A program made the position numbers and the translations under genes. The notes under the pieces are model-generated. The model did not search any database. It was not told the origin of the DNA and worked only from the letters and a program-made list of their open reading frames with translations. From positions 1-46,267 of the forward strand of contig JAJDCU010000038.1 of the NCBI GenBank assembly GCA_029260655.1: a stretch of 46,267 nt of DNA. The letters run 5' to 3'. Of this stretch, positions 32,138 through 39,899 are shown piece by piece. The first letter of the stretch is position 1, and each line of letters opens with the position of its first letter. The stretch comes from Phycisphaeraceae bacterium. GTDB lineage: Bacteria > Planctomycetota > Phycisphaerae > Phycisphaerales > Phycisphaeraceae.

Positions 32138-33007
32138 TCATTTTAGGATCGAGGTGACCTGCCGGTTGAACTCGGCGGCGGCCCGCTCGATCGCCGATTG
32201 CCAGCTTGATGAGGTGTTGTTTTCGTGGGCGAAGATCACGGATCTGCTGGCTGTGATGATTGCACCGGTGCCGTCGGGCTTGAAGCAGGCCTTGATGTCG
32301 TCGGGGCCGCCGCCTTGCGCCCCGAAGCCCGGGACCAGGAAAATCTGCTGGGGCATGAGTTCCCGCAGCGCCTGGGCGTCCAGCGGCTTGGTGGCCCCCA
32401 CCACCGCGCCCAGCAGGCTGTAGCCGGACGAACCGACGTACCCTGGCTTGGACGAGCCGAGTTCGGCGACGAGTTGTCCGACCGCCTGGCTAACCGTTCG
32501 ACCGTCGGCCAAGGGCAGTTGCTGCAGCGCATCGCCGCCGGGGTTGCTGGTGCGGACCAGCGCGAACAGACCGGCGCCGGCCTTGGCCGCGGCGTCGGCG
32601 AAGGGTTCCAGCCCGTCGGCGCCCAGGTAGGCGTTGACCGTCAGCGCGTCGGCCGCGTGTTCGCCGCAGAGCATCCCCGCGGCGTAGTGCGCCGAGCTGA
32701 GCCCGATGTCGCCACGTTTGCCGTCAGCAATCACGATCAGGCCCAGCGACCTGGCGCGTGCCGCCACGCGCTGGTAGACCCCATAGCCCTCGGCCCCGTA
32801 GCGCTCGAAGCAGGCGAGCTGCGGCTTCACCGCCGGGATATGCTCTGCGACCGCTTCAAGCATGCCGTCGCACCACGTCTCGATCCGCGCTATCTCGGAC
32901 CCGCCGACCTCGGCCGGCAGGCGTTCGATCACCGGGTCCAGCCCGACGCAGACCGGTGCGCCCTTGTCGGCGATGGCGGCGAGCAGACGGTCGGCGAAGT
33001 GTTGGAT
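32138..33007 (-). CDS. pyrF: orotidine 5'-phosphate decarboxylase (type 2), candidate ATC start
   Basis: PyrF decarboxylates OMP to UMP, the last step of UMP synthesis. The subgroup 2 motifs are present: IADGKRGDIG (catalytic Lys/Asp), VPGFGAQGGG near the phosphate site, and VGSSGYSLLG. The first usual start is the GTG at 32932 (PV-IERLP), but that would remove the first strand with the substrate-binding Asp. The frame continues upstream through HFADRLLAAIADKG and APVCVGLDP, all family-like, with no ATG, GTG or TTG. ATC at 33007 stands 7 nt after AGGAG (33019-33015), so the 289-residue product probably starts there, or there is a recent start-codon change or sequence error. Confidence 0.85.
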   Translation of the reverse strand: MQHFADRLLAAIADKGAPVCVGLDPVIERLPAEVGGSEIARIETWCDGMLEAVAEHIPAVKPQLACFERYGAEGYGVYQRVAARARSLGLIVIADGKRGDIGLSSAHYAAGMLCGEHAADALTVNAYLGADGLEPFADAAAKAGAGLFALVRTSNPGGDALQQLPLADGRTVSQAVGQLVAELGSSKPGYVGSSGYSLLGAVVGATKPLDAQALRELMPQQIFLVPGFGAQGGGPDDIKACFKPDGTGAIITASRSVIFAHENNTSSSWQSAIERAAAEFNRQVTSILK

Positions 33008-33051
33008 GGCCGGGCTCCTGTCAGGCGTGGGTGGATTTCAGACGAAGGCGG

Positions 33052-33079
33052 ATTGTAAACCATTCACGAAGAGCGTCAG
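33052..33079 (-). promoter_or_regulatory. pyrF promoter CTGACG-16-TACAAT
   Basis: On the - strand CTGACG (33079-33074) and TACAAT (33057-33052) are 16 bp apart. A transcript would start near 33045 and carry a leader of about 38 nt with AGGAG at 33019-33015. It overlaps the end of the BtuC-like gene by a few bases. Confidence 0.45.
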
Positions 33080-34077
33080 CCCTGCCCCCTGCCCAGTTGT
33101 GGGCGGAGCATCCACAGGAACGCCGGGCCCCCAACCAGTGCGGTGAACACCCCGATCGGCATCAGCCCGATACCCAGCCCAAGATCCATCGACGCGCTGA
33201 GGGTGTCGGCGGTGATCACCAAAGCCCCGCCCAGCAGCGCCGACCCGATCAGCACCGGCCCGTGGCCCGGCCCAAGCGCCAGCCGGGCGACGTGCGGGCA
33301 GACAAGCCCCACAAACGCGATCGGTCCGGCCAACACGACCGCGCCGGCGGCCAGCACACTCGCCACCACGAACAGCACCGTCCGCAGCCTCGAAAGGTTC
33401 ACGCCCAGGCTCTGCGCCTCGGCGTCCGATGATGACGCCACATCCATCGCCCGAGACAAAAACAGCAGGAGAAATAACCCCGCGAGCGTGACGGCACCAA
33501 CCATCCAGAGGGTTGACCGATTGGTACTTTCATCAAGACTTCCCATCATCCACCTGGCGATGATGTCTCGGCTCATGCCCGGGCCGCTGAGATAATTGAA
33601 AAACATGATGATCGCACCACAGATGGTGCTAAGCACCACACCCGTGAGCAAGAGCCCTAACGGGTCAATCACACCCCTGCGACGCCCCACGACGAAAACG
33701 ATGAACATAGCGGTCCCCGCCCCGATGGCGGCCCCGATCACAGGGTGCTGAACGCTCTGGCCCAGGTAAAGCTGGATCATCATCCCCGCCGCGGCGCCCG
33801 TAGACAGGCCGAGGATAAAAGGTTCCGCCAACGGGTTGCGCAACAGCGTTTGCAAAGACACCCCGCTGACCGATAGCGCCACCCCGACGGTCAGCGCGAT
33901 CAGCAGCCGAAAGGCGCGCTCATCCCAGATCAGCCCGGCGTGTTCACCGGTTGGCCAGCCCAAGGCCGCCGAGCCGATGTACAGCCTCGCCAAGGCGGCC
34001 AACACCAGCACGACCCCCATGACGACCAGCACCATCACGACACGCGACGGGCGAGTTTGTCGGGCCCGGTCACTCAT
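33076..34077 (-). CDS. FecCD/BtuC family ABC transporter permease
   Basis: This inner-membrane permease belongs to the family that imports cobalamin, iron-siderophore and haem. The 333-residue protein has about 9-10 membrane helices and family motifs SGVSLQTLLRNPLAEPFILG, then GLSTGAAAG, and GPIAFVGLVCPHVARLALGP near residue 245-265, followed by GIGLMPIGVFTALVGGPAFL at the end. The ATG at 34077 gives the usual N-terminus; it overlaps the stop of the binding-protein gene by 8 nt, so the two are co-translated. The ATP-binding subunit expected next is missing; the next gene on this strand is pyrF. Confidence 0.9.
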   Translation of the reverse strand: MSDRARQTRPSRVVMVLVVMGVVLVLAALARLYIGSAALGWPTGEHAGLIWDERAFRLLIALTVGVALSVSGVSLQTLLRNPLAEPFILGLSTGAAAGMMIQLYLGQSVQHPVIGAAIGAGTAMFIVFVVGRRRGVIDPLGLLLTGVVLSTICGAIIMFFNYLSGPGMSRDIIARWMMGSLDESTNRSTLWMVGAVTLAGLFLLLFLSRAMDVASSSDAEAQSLGVNLSRLRTVLFVVASVLAAGAVVLAGPIAFVGLVCPHVARLALGPGHGPVLIGSALLGGALVITADTLSASMDLGLGIGLMPIGVFTALVGGPAFLWMLRPQLGRGQG

Positions 34078-35074
34078 TGGGCTGCCCCTTGTGCCCGGTA
34101 TCGGCCGGCGATCCGGCATCTTCCATCAGCCGGTCGATTTCGTCGGCGAGTTCGGGGTGGATCGCTTTCGCCATCTCTGCGCAGATGTGGACGATCGACG
34201 TGCTGGGCAATAGGACAAGCGGGTCGTTGATGACGTAGACCCGCCCGGATTCGATCGCGGGGATCGGCAAGCCGGCGAACCCGTCAAGCCTGGGGTCGTC
34301 CTTGGCAAGGGCCGGTGCGTCAGGCTGTAAGAAAAGGATGACCCGCGGCGCCATGGCCAAGAGCGACTCCCGATCGAACTGCGGAGCGGTCACACGTGCG
34401 CCGGCGGCGGCGTTGACAGCGCCGGCGAAGCCAAGCAATTCATCGTGCACGGTCCCCGGGCCGGACGCCATGATCGGCCGTGTCCCGATGACCAGGAGTA
34501 CGGCGGGCGGTTCACGTCCCGCGGTCAGTTTCTGGATAGACGCCAGTTGACTAAGCATACGATCCTTGAGCACTTTCGCCTGCTGGGGTATCCCAAGCGC
34601 CTCACCGAGGCTTGGGCCTTGTGCGGACGCGTCGCCATGAGCGGGGGATTGGTCGTGGAGCACCTTGGCGATGTCCTCGGTGCTCAGCGGGAAGGGGAAC
34701 GTGACCAGCTCGAAGAGGCCTTGATCCGCGAGGTCCTGTACCCGCCCCGGCGGGCCTGCGGGTCCGACCATCATCAGCACAAGTGTCGGATCGGTCGACA
34801 CGAGCATCTCGGTATTCACCGCGGTGTAGTTCCCGACCACCGGCAGGCCCGGGGGCGCGGCGGCGTCGTACTCGGACACACCGACGATCGAATCGCCCAG
34901 GTCCAGGTCCACCAGCATCTGGCTCAGCGCCGGGGCGAGCGTGACGATCCTCAGTCCGGCCGGTTCGGTTTGGGCCGGCGCGGGGCTAGATGGTGAACCG
35001 TCACCGCAGCCAACGATCAGGCACGCCATCGCGAGGGCACACAGACACATCAATAGACGCCGAACACCAGACAT
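34070..35074 (-). CDS. ABC transporter substrate-binding lipoprotein (BtuF/FhuD-like)
   Basis: The 334-residue protein starts with a lipoprotein signal peptide ending LIVGC (lipobox Cys at about residue 23). The mature part matches the helical-backbone metal receptor/BtuF family: RIVTLAPALSQMLVDLDLGD with IVGVSEYD, then LPVVGNYTAVNTEML, DPTLVLMM, and the second lobe with a long helix and INDPLVLLPSTSIVHICAEM. It would deliver cobalamin, a siderophore or haem to the BtuC-like permease downstream. The ATG at 35074 has TACGAT 6 nt upstream and a consensus TTGACA 18 bp further. The ligand cannot be determined. Confidence 0.88.
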   Translation of the reverse strand: MSGVRRLLMCLCALAMACLIVGCGDGSPSSPAPAQTEPAGLRIVTLAPALSQMLVDLDLGDSIVGVSEYDAAAPPGLPVVGNYTAVNTEMLVSTDPTLVLMMVGPAGPPGRVQDLADQGLFELVTFPFPLSTEDIAKVLHDQSPAHGDASAQGPSLGEALGIPQQAKVLKDRMLSQLASIQKLTAGREPPAVLLVIGTRPIMASGPGTVHDELLGFAGAVNAAAGARVTAPQFDRESLLAMAPRVILFLQPDAPALAKDDPRLDGFAGLPIPAIESGRVYVINDPLVLLPSTSIVHICAEMAKAIHPELADEIDRLMEDAGSPADTGHKGQPNE

Positions 35075-35080
35075 GAGCGG

Positions 35081-35110
35081 ATCGTAGGGGACGGGATTCA
35101 GCGGTGTCAA
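35081..35110 (-). promoter_or_regulatory. promoter TTGACA-18-TACGAT, leaderless for BtuF-like gene
   Basis: On the - strand TTGACA (35110-35105) is a consensus -35, 18 bp from TACGAT (35086-35081). The ATG at 35074 follows after 6 nt. The -35 overlaps the last codons of the membrane-protein gene ending at 35107. It is the best -35 among the leaderless-type promoters. Confidence 0.65.
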
Positions 35111-36465
35111 AGCGGTGCGTCACCGGGCTCGACCTTGTCCTCGGCCGAGGCCTGCTCATCGTCATCCGGCTCGAGGAAGACTTCGTCATAGCCGACCCGG
35201 TCGGCGGCCTTGCGCAGCAGCAGGTAGACCCAGGTCTGTGCGTTGAAGTAGTAGCTCAGCGCGAAGGCGGGGAGGATAGCGATCAGCAGCTTGATCCAGA
35301 CCATGACGATGGCGGCGGCGACCATGCCCGAGCCGCTGAGGTGCTCCCAGTCGGGTGTGGACAGCATCGTGCCCCACTGGGGGGCCGGGAGGATCGCGTC
35401 CAGCCGGGTCTGGCCCGGGGCGACCTCGGCGACGGCCGCGGCGCCCAGGCAGTTCTGGGTGATCCAGATCGTGCTGAAGACCACCAGCCCGATGAGCATG
35501 TAGGTGACCGCGCCGTAGACGATCATCACCGCGGAGTAGAAGAAGTACCGCCAGGGCCGACCGACGACGTAGTTGTAGGCCCGGCTGACGGCGTCGAATG
35601 CGTCGGTGGCCTCGACCGCGATCGCCGGCAGCAGCAGGTTCACCCCAAGCGCCAGCCCGATCAGCAGCATCGCCGCGAGGAACCCGCCGAGCAGGAAAAG
35701 CCCGAAGAAGACCGCGCCGATCACGTCCGTGACCGGGAGGTTAAACAGCACCCAGCCGGCGATCGCCAGGGCCAAACGGATCACGACGACCAGCCCCAGC
35801 GGGATCAGCGGCGCGATCATGAACTGGGCCCAGTGATCCAGGGCGTAGCGGAGCGCGGCGAACGTGGAGGTGTGCCCGCCCCGGCAGGCATCGATGGCGG
35901 CCACGCGGCAGACGGCCCCGCCGACCAGCGCGGTCAGCATAAAGGCGTACAGGAGGTAAAGCACCATGAACCCCGGGTGTGTCGCGTAGAGCCAGCCCGG
36001 GGTACGGACCACCATCGAGGCCAGCGCCCCGATAACCCCGCGGCTGTCGGCGCCCCTGCCGCTTGCCAGGTCGGCCAGGCCGAAGTCCAGCGCGGTCGCG
36101 GAGACGACCAGCCGTTCAAATGCGCCGATCTGCTGTTTCAGCAGGGTGTCGAAGATGTACGTTTTCTTGATGCGTGTCTGATCGACTTGGGCCGGGTCAT
36201 CCTGCGCCCGCATGTTTTCGAGCCAGAGCTCGAACCGCTGGTCCGATTTCTGGGCGTAGGCCTGGACCTCGTTGGGGTAGACACGCGGGCCCCATGCGAA
36301 GTCCATCGCGACCCCGCCGAGGTATAGAAGCAGGACGAGCATCAGCGACAGCAGCAGCCGACCGGGCTGGATCGCCATACGGAAAGCCCCGAACAACCGC
36401 AGGAACGGCAGGGCCGCCAGCCAATCAATCCGCTCGACCGATACGCGGTAGTCTTGTTCAGCCAT
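35107..36465 (-). CDS. large polytopic membrane protein, planctomycete type, unknown
   Basis: The 452-residue protein has about 6-7 hydrophobic segments: one near residue 37-60 (PGRLLLSLMLVLLLYLGGVA), then a long soluble loop with coiled character, then a cluster from about residue 150 to the end, and a highly acidic C-terminal tail (EPDDDEQASAEDK). Within the cluster, VEATDAFDAVSRAYNYVVGRPW is a conserved-looking amphipathic stretch seen in membrane proteins with DUF4013-like or glycerophosphodiester-type membrane domains. I cannot name a family. The ATG at 36465 has GGGAG 6 nt upstream. Its end overlaps the BtuF promoter, but the genes need not be related. Confidence 0.65.
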   Translation of the reverse strand: MAEQDYRVSVERIDWLAALPFLRLFGAFRMAIQPGRLLLSLMLVLLLYLGGVAMDFAWGPRVYPNEVQAYAQKSDQRFELWLENMRAQDDPAQVDQTRIKKTYIFDTLLKQQIGAFERLVVSATALDFGLADLASGRGADSRGVIGALASMVVRTPGWLYATHPGFMVLYLLYAFMLTALVGGAVCRVAAIDACRGGHTSTFAALRYALDHWAQFMIAPLIPLGLVVVIRLALAIAGWVLFNLPVTDVIGAVFFGLFLLGGFLAAMLLIGLALGVNLLLPAIAVEATDAFDAVSRAYNYVVGRPWRYFFYSAVMIVYGAVTYMLIGLVVFSTIWITQNCLGAAAVAEVAPGQTRLDAILPAPQWGTMLSTPDWEHLSGSGMVAAAIVMVWIKLLIAILPAFALSYYFNAQTWVYLLLRKAADRVGYDEVFLEPDDDEQASAEDKVEPGDAPL

Positions 36466-36505
36466 GTCTGCTCCCGTGGCCGTCCGCCCGCCAAAAGGTT
36501 TGTCG

Positions 36506-36991
36506 TTATTCACCGACCGCCGCCTGGCCCAGGGCCGAGGACGAGGGGTCCAACCCCTGCTCGATGGCCGTCACCTTGTCCAGCCGCCGGGCATGCCGTC
36601 CGCCTTCGAAGTCCGTCCGAAGCCATGCGGCAACGATCCGCTCGATCACCTTCACGCCCAGCATATCCGCCGGGAGGCACAGGACGTTGGCGTCGTTGTG
36701 TCGGCGGGAGACCTCGGCGCTGACCTCGTCGTGGACCAGCGCCGCGCGGATGCCCTTGACCTTGTTGGCGGCGATCGACATGCCGATACCCGACCCGCAG
36801 ACCAGGATGCCCCGGTCCGCCTCGCCCCGTGCGACCGACTTTGCGACGGGGAAGGCCATGTCCGGGTAGTCGCAGGACCTGCCCCTGCAATCGCCAAGCG
36901 TCAGGATCTCATAACCCTGTGCCTGCAACGACGAGGTGATCGAACGGATCGCATCTGCCCCGCGGTGGTCGGAACCCATCGCGATTTTCAT
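36506..36991 (-). CDS. rpiB: ribose 5-phosphate isomerase B
   Basis: RpiB interconverts ribose 5-phosphate and ribulose 5-phosphate in the pentose phosphate pathway. The 161-residue product has SDHRG at 7-11, the active-site Cys in LVCGSGIGMSIAANK, then HDEVSAEVSRRHNDANVLCLP with the RRHN catalytic His/Asn, all as expected. It overlaps the stop of the upstream Sua5-phosphatase gene in an ATGA. The Sua5, phosphatase and rpiB order is a conserved neighbourhood in many bacteria (Bacillus ywlC-ywlE-ywlF). Confidence 0.95.
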   Translation of the reverse strand: MKIAMGSDHRGADAIRSITSSLQAQGYEILTLGDCRGRSCDYPDMAFPVAKSVARGEADRGILVCGSGIGMSIAANKVKGIRAALVHDEVSAEVSRRHNDANVLCLPADMLGVKVIERIVAAWLRTDFEGGRHARRLDKVTAIEQGLDPSSSALGQAAVGE

Positions 36992-38130
36992 AGGGGTAAC
37001 TCCTTGAGCCGCCGCGTCAGGCTAAGACGGATCGCCTGGGCCGTCGAACGGTAAACCTCTGTGCCCGCACCGATCGGGTCGCCGATGTCGGTATCGGGAT
37101 CGACCGCGAAGGTCTTATCCGCCGCGCCGGGGGACAGGGCCAGCACGGCCTGAATGTGGACCCTGGTCATGCAATATATCACGTCCGCCTGATCGACAAG
37201 CTCCCGGGTCAGAAGCGTCGATCGGTGGCCGCTGATATCGACCCCCTCGGGCTCAAGGGCCAGGACCGCCTCGTGCGTGACCAGCATGCCCTGGGAAGTG
37301 TACGCCCCGGCCGAGCGAACCACGACCCCCGCCTGTTTCAAGTCCTTTGGATCCACGCTCAAATGCTCGGCGATCAGTTGTGTGGCGATGCCCTGGGCCA
37401 TCGGCGAACGGCAGGTATTGCCGCTACAGACCATCAACACGGTGAACAGGGTCAGTTTGTCGATATAACGTTCATCGTAGACCCCCTCGCGCCGAACGGT
37501 CAAGGCCTGATCCGCCCCTTTGCCGGCCACGTGAACGATCGTCGAGGGTTTGGCGTATCGGCACGGACCGCCGTCGATCACCAGCTCTACACGGTCGCCC
37601 ACGGCCTGGGCTGCCTGGTCGGCGTTGATCGGCGGGCGCTCGCCGGGGAGATTCGCCGAACTGGCGATCACCGGGGTGTCGAGCTCGGCCAAGACCCGCT
37701 GGGCGATCGGGTGATCCGGGCAACGCAGGCCCACGATCCCCCGATGATATATCCGTGATTGCCGATCCTCAGTCAGCCCGATCTGCTTGAGCCTGTCTGC
37801 GATCACCTCGGGGGTGACCTCGATCAGCAAGGTAAGCGGGCCGGGCATCGCCTTGGCCGCCAGCCGCCCCGCCACACCGCCGGTCAGTTCGGCGTAGCGC
37901 TGGATCGCCTCGGGCCCGGGGATATGGACCGTAAACGCGCGCTTGTCGTCGGCATCTTTCAAAGCACGCAGACGCCTGACACCGTCATCAATGAGCGCAG
38001 ACGCCGCGACGCCGTAGACTGTCTCTGTCGGGAAGACGACCAGCCCACCGGCGCGCAGCACATCCGCCGCTTGACGAGCGGCGGCGTCCTGCTGTCGGGC
38101 GTCACCCGGCTTTAGGGTCGTGACCTGCAT
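36988..38130 (-). CDS. threonylcarbamoyl-AMP synthase (Sua5/TsaC) fused to low-molecular-weight protein phosphatase
   Basis: This is a two-domain protein of 380 residues. Residues about 10-210 are YrdC/Sua5: LRAGGLVVFPTETVYGVAA, KRAFTVHIPG, GPLTLLIEV, VGLRCPDHP and TPVIASSANLPGE; it makes threonylcarbamoyl-AMP for the t6A37 modification of tRNA. Residues about 230-380 are a low-molecular-weight phosphatase: MVCSGNTCRSPMAQG is the C-x4-CRS active-site loop (T before C, as in arginine/tyrosine phosphatases), with DPDTDIGDP providing the general acid. The start at 38130 is supported by TTGCAA-17-GATACT just upstream; an ATG at 38172 is the alternative. The stop overlaps rpiB. The fusion joins two genes that are separate in Bacillus. 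Confidence 0.9.
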   Translation of the reverse strand: MQVTTLKPGDARQQDAAARQAADVLRAGGLVVFPTETVYGVAASALIDDGVRRLRALKDADDKRAFTVHIPGPEAIQRYAELTGGVAGRLAAKAMPGPLTLLIEVTPEVIADRLKQIGLTEDRQSRIYHRGIVGLRCPDHPIAQRVLAELDTPVIASSANLPGERPPINADQAAQAVGDRVELVIDGGPCRYAKPSTIVHVAGKGADQALTVRREGVYDERYIDKLTLFTVLMVCSGNTCRSPMAQGIATQLIAEHLSVDPKDLKQAGVVVRSAGAYTSQGMLVTHEAVLALEPEGVDISGHRSTLLTRELVDQADVIYCMTRVHIQAVLALSPGAADKTFAVDPDTDIGDPIGAGTEVYRSTAQAIRLSLTRRLKELPL

Positions 38131-38137
38131 CAAATGT

Positions 38138-38168
38138 ACAGTATCGAAGCTGTCACGGGCGATTGCAA
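38138..38168 (-). promoter_or_regulatory. promoter TTGCAA-17-GATACT before Sua5 fusion gene
   Basis: On the - strand TTGCAA (38168-38163) and GATACT (38145-38140) are 17 bp apart; alternatively TACTGT (38143-38138) ends 7 nt before the ATG at 38130. It overlaps an upstream ATG at 38172, which would then not be in the transcript. Confidence 0.5.
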
Positions 38169-38216
38169 GCATCGTCCACCTGTCCAGCCCCCTCCCGGCG
38201 CACCGCCATCCGACAA

Positions 38217-38699
38217 TTACGTCTCCGGCTCGACCTGGGTCGCCACGGCCTTGAGGAAGTTTTCGAGGTAATCCTTGAGGAACAGGTCCAGCCCCTTGAC
38301 CGTCAGGGCGTGATCGGTGCCCCAGACGCTCACGCGCAGGTCGGTGAACTCCGGGTCGATCTGGATCACGACCTGCTGGTCGCTGGCTTCCTGCTGATGG
38401 ATGCTCTGCGCAAAATGAGATGAGAGCGCGTTGACCCCGGGCCCGCCGATGCTCACGGTCGGTCGGTGGTGCAACTGCTCGTGGTTGAGGTACCAGATAT
38501 CGGTGCAGACCACGGGCAGGATCGGCGTCGCCAGAGCGGCGCGGTGTTTGTTGACCCAGGCCTCGATGCTTTGACACAACCGATACGCCAACGGCCGGTC
38601 CCCCCGCTCGGCGCGCAGGTCCGCGCCAACCACGATCAGCAGCAGGTGCAACGGATCGATCCCGGGGCCGGTGTTGTGGTCAAGGGGCTGGGAAGGCAT
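38217..38699 (-). CDS. conserved-looking hypothetical protein
   Basis: The 160-residue soluble protein has no signal peptide or membrane helix. It starts with a region IDPLHLLLIVVGADLRAERG resembling an alpha/beta core, followed by VCTDIWYLNHEQLHHRP and SIGGPGVNALSSHF, and a C-terminal Asp/Glu-rich helix pair. The GGPG-x-N pattern suggests a small-molecule binding loop, but I recognise no family. It lies between argF and the Sua5 fusion gene on the same strand. Its lower-level relation to either is not evident. Confidence 0.55.
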   Translation of the reverse strand: MPSQPLDHNTGPGIDPLHLLLIVVGADLRAERGDRPLAYRLCQSIEAWVNKHRAALATPILPVVCTDIWYLNHEQLHHRPTVSIGGPGVNALSSHFAQSIHQQEASDQQVVIQIDPEFTDLRVSVWGTDHALTVKGLDLFLKDYLENFLKAVATQVEPET

Positions 38700-38735
38700 A
38701 GGCGAGTGCTTAGCTCTGGGGTCTGAGGTCTGGCA

Positions 38736-38770
38736 GAAGGCTAATAGCTAAAGGCTAACAGCTAATGGCT
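38736..38770. repeat. GGCTAATAGCTAAAG repeat, copy 1
   Basis: Variants of ggctaatagc / taaaggctaac / agctaatggc run over about 35 bases between argF and the hypothetical gene. A second copy of the same word family lies at 44716-44750. AGCTAATAG-like words are partly self-complementary (AGCTATTAGC). Confidence 0.65.
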
Positions 38771-38776
38771 TCTCTC

Positions 38777-39697
38777 TTACGCCCCGCCCATCAGCACGGC
38801 CAGCAGGCCCTTCTGTGCGTGCAGGCGGTTGTGGGCTTCGGGGAAGACCCGGCTGCGCGGGCCGTCCATCACTTCGTCCGTGATCTCCACGCCCCGGTAC
38901 GCCGGCAGGCAGTGAAGCACGATCGCGTGGTCGGCGGCGTGTGACAACAGTTGGTCGTTGACCTGATACCCCTTAAACGCTTCGAGCCGGGCCTGCTTCT
39001 CGCTCTCCTGGCCCATCGAGGTGAACGTATCGGTGAAGACAGCGTCGGCGCCCTTGACGGCCTGGGCGGGATCGTCGATCAGGTCCAACGCGATCCCGGG
39101 CACATCGGCGCGGATCTGCTTCACGGCGGCCGACTCAAAGCTGTAGGCCTGCGGGCTGGCCAGGACGAAACGCACGCCGAGCTTGCCGCAGAGGATGGCG
39201 ACGCTGCGTGCGACGTTGTTGCCGTCGCCGACAAACGCGACGCTGCGCCCGGCGAGGTCCGCCCCGAACTCGTCCTGCAAGGTCATGATGTCCGCCAGCG
39301 CCTGGCAGGGGTGCGACTCGTCGCTGAGCATGTTGATCACCGGGACCCCGCCGTGCTCGGCGAAGTCCACCAGCTTCTGATGCTCAAACACCCGCGCCGC
39401 CACGGCGTGGACCATCCCGCCGAGAACCTTGGCGACATCGCTGACCGCCTCGCGCTTGCCTAAGCCGACCTCCTGGCCCAGGACGATCGAGTGGCCCCCC
39501 AGTTCGATCATAGCCTGCTCGAAACTGACCCGCGTCCGCAGGCTCGGCTTCTCGAAGATCATCGCCAGGGTCTGACCGGCAAGCACGGGGGCATTGGCCT
39601 TGCCGGCGTCACGCTCGTCGCGCAAACAGCGGCCGACCTCCAGCATGTGCTTGAGTTCGTCGGTCGTGGCGTCGGCGATAGATAAGAAATGTTTCAT
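38777..39697 (-). CDS. argF: ornithine carbamoyltransferase
   Basis: ArgF makes citrulline from ornithine and carbamoyl phosphate in arginine synthesis. The 306-residue product has the carbamoyl phosphate site EKPSLRTRVSFEQAM (SxRTR, about residues 52-56), HPCQALADIMTLQDEF (HPxQ), FVGDGNNVARS, DTFTSMGQE, and HCLPAYRGVEITDEV (HCLP) near the end. These match ornithine rather than aspartate carbamoyltransferase. The start at 39697 is the first good ATG. argB lies 200 bp upstream on the same strand, separated by a palindromic repeat, so the two may not share one transcript. Confidence 0.94.
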   Translation of the reverse strand: MKHFLSIADATTDELKHMLEVGRCLRDERDAGKANAPVLAGQTLAMIFEKPSLRTRVSFEQAMIELGGHSIVLGQEVGLGKREAVSDVAKVLGGMVHAVAARVFEHQKLVDFAEHGGVPVINMLSDESHPCQALADIMTLQDEFGADLAGRSVAFVGDGNNVARSVAILCGKLGVRFVLASPQAYSFESAAVKQIRADVPGIALDLIDDPAQAVKGADAVFTDTFTSMGQESEKQARLEAFKGYQVNDQLLSHAADHAIVLHCLPAYRGVEITDEVMDGPRSRVFPEAHNRLHAQKGLLAVLMGGA

Positions 39698-39773
39698 GGG
39701 GTGTTCTTTATTTCTTGAATCTGATACCTGAATGGGTCAGCCGAGAAGAGCGAGAGGGCGAGTCGGAGTATTG

Positions 39774-39891
39774 CCCACAGATTGACGCAGATTACACAGA
39801 CTTCTGAGGGCATTCATACCGATCGTCTCTTAATCTGTGCTATCTGTGGGCCCCCTCTTCTTCGCGCTCTCCGCGGCTTCGCGGTTATCCT
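39774..39891. repeat. palindromic repeat array of CACAGAT/TCTGTG words
   Basis: The left arm cccacagat (39774-39782) continues as gacgcagat and tacacagac words; the right arm taatctgtgc / atctgtggg (39830-39850) mirrors it, with cccacagat and atctgtggg (39842-39850) a perfect 9-base inverted pair. It is followed by a tail cttcgcgctctccgcggcttcgcggtt, the same sort of tail seen after the inner arms of the array at 271-471. The two arrays share arm words, the TCTTAATCTG transition and the tail, so they are one family. Confidence 0.7.
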
Positions 39892-39899
39892 CTCCCCAT

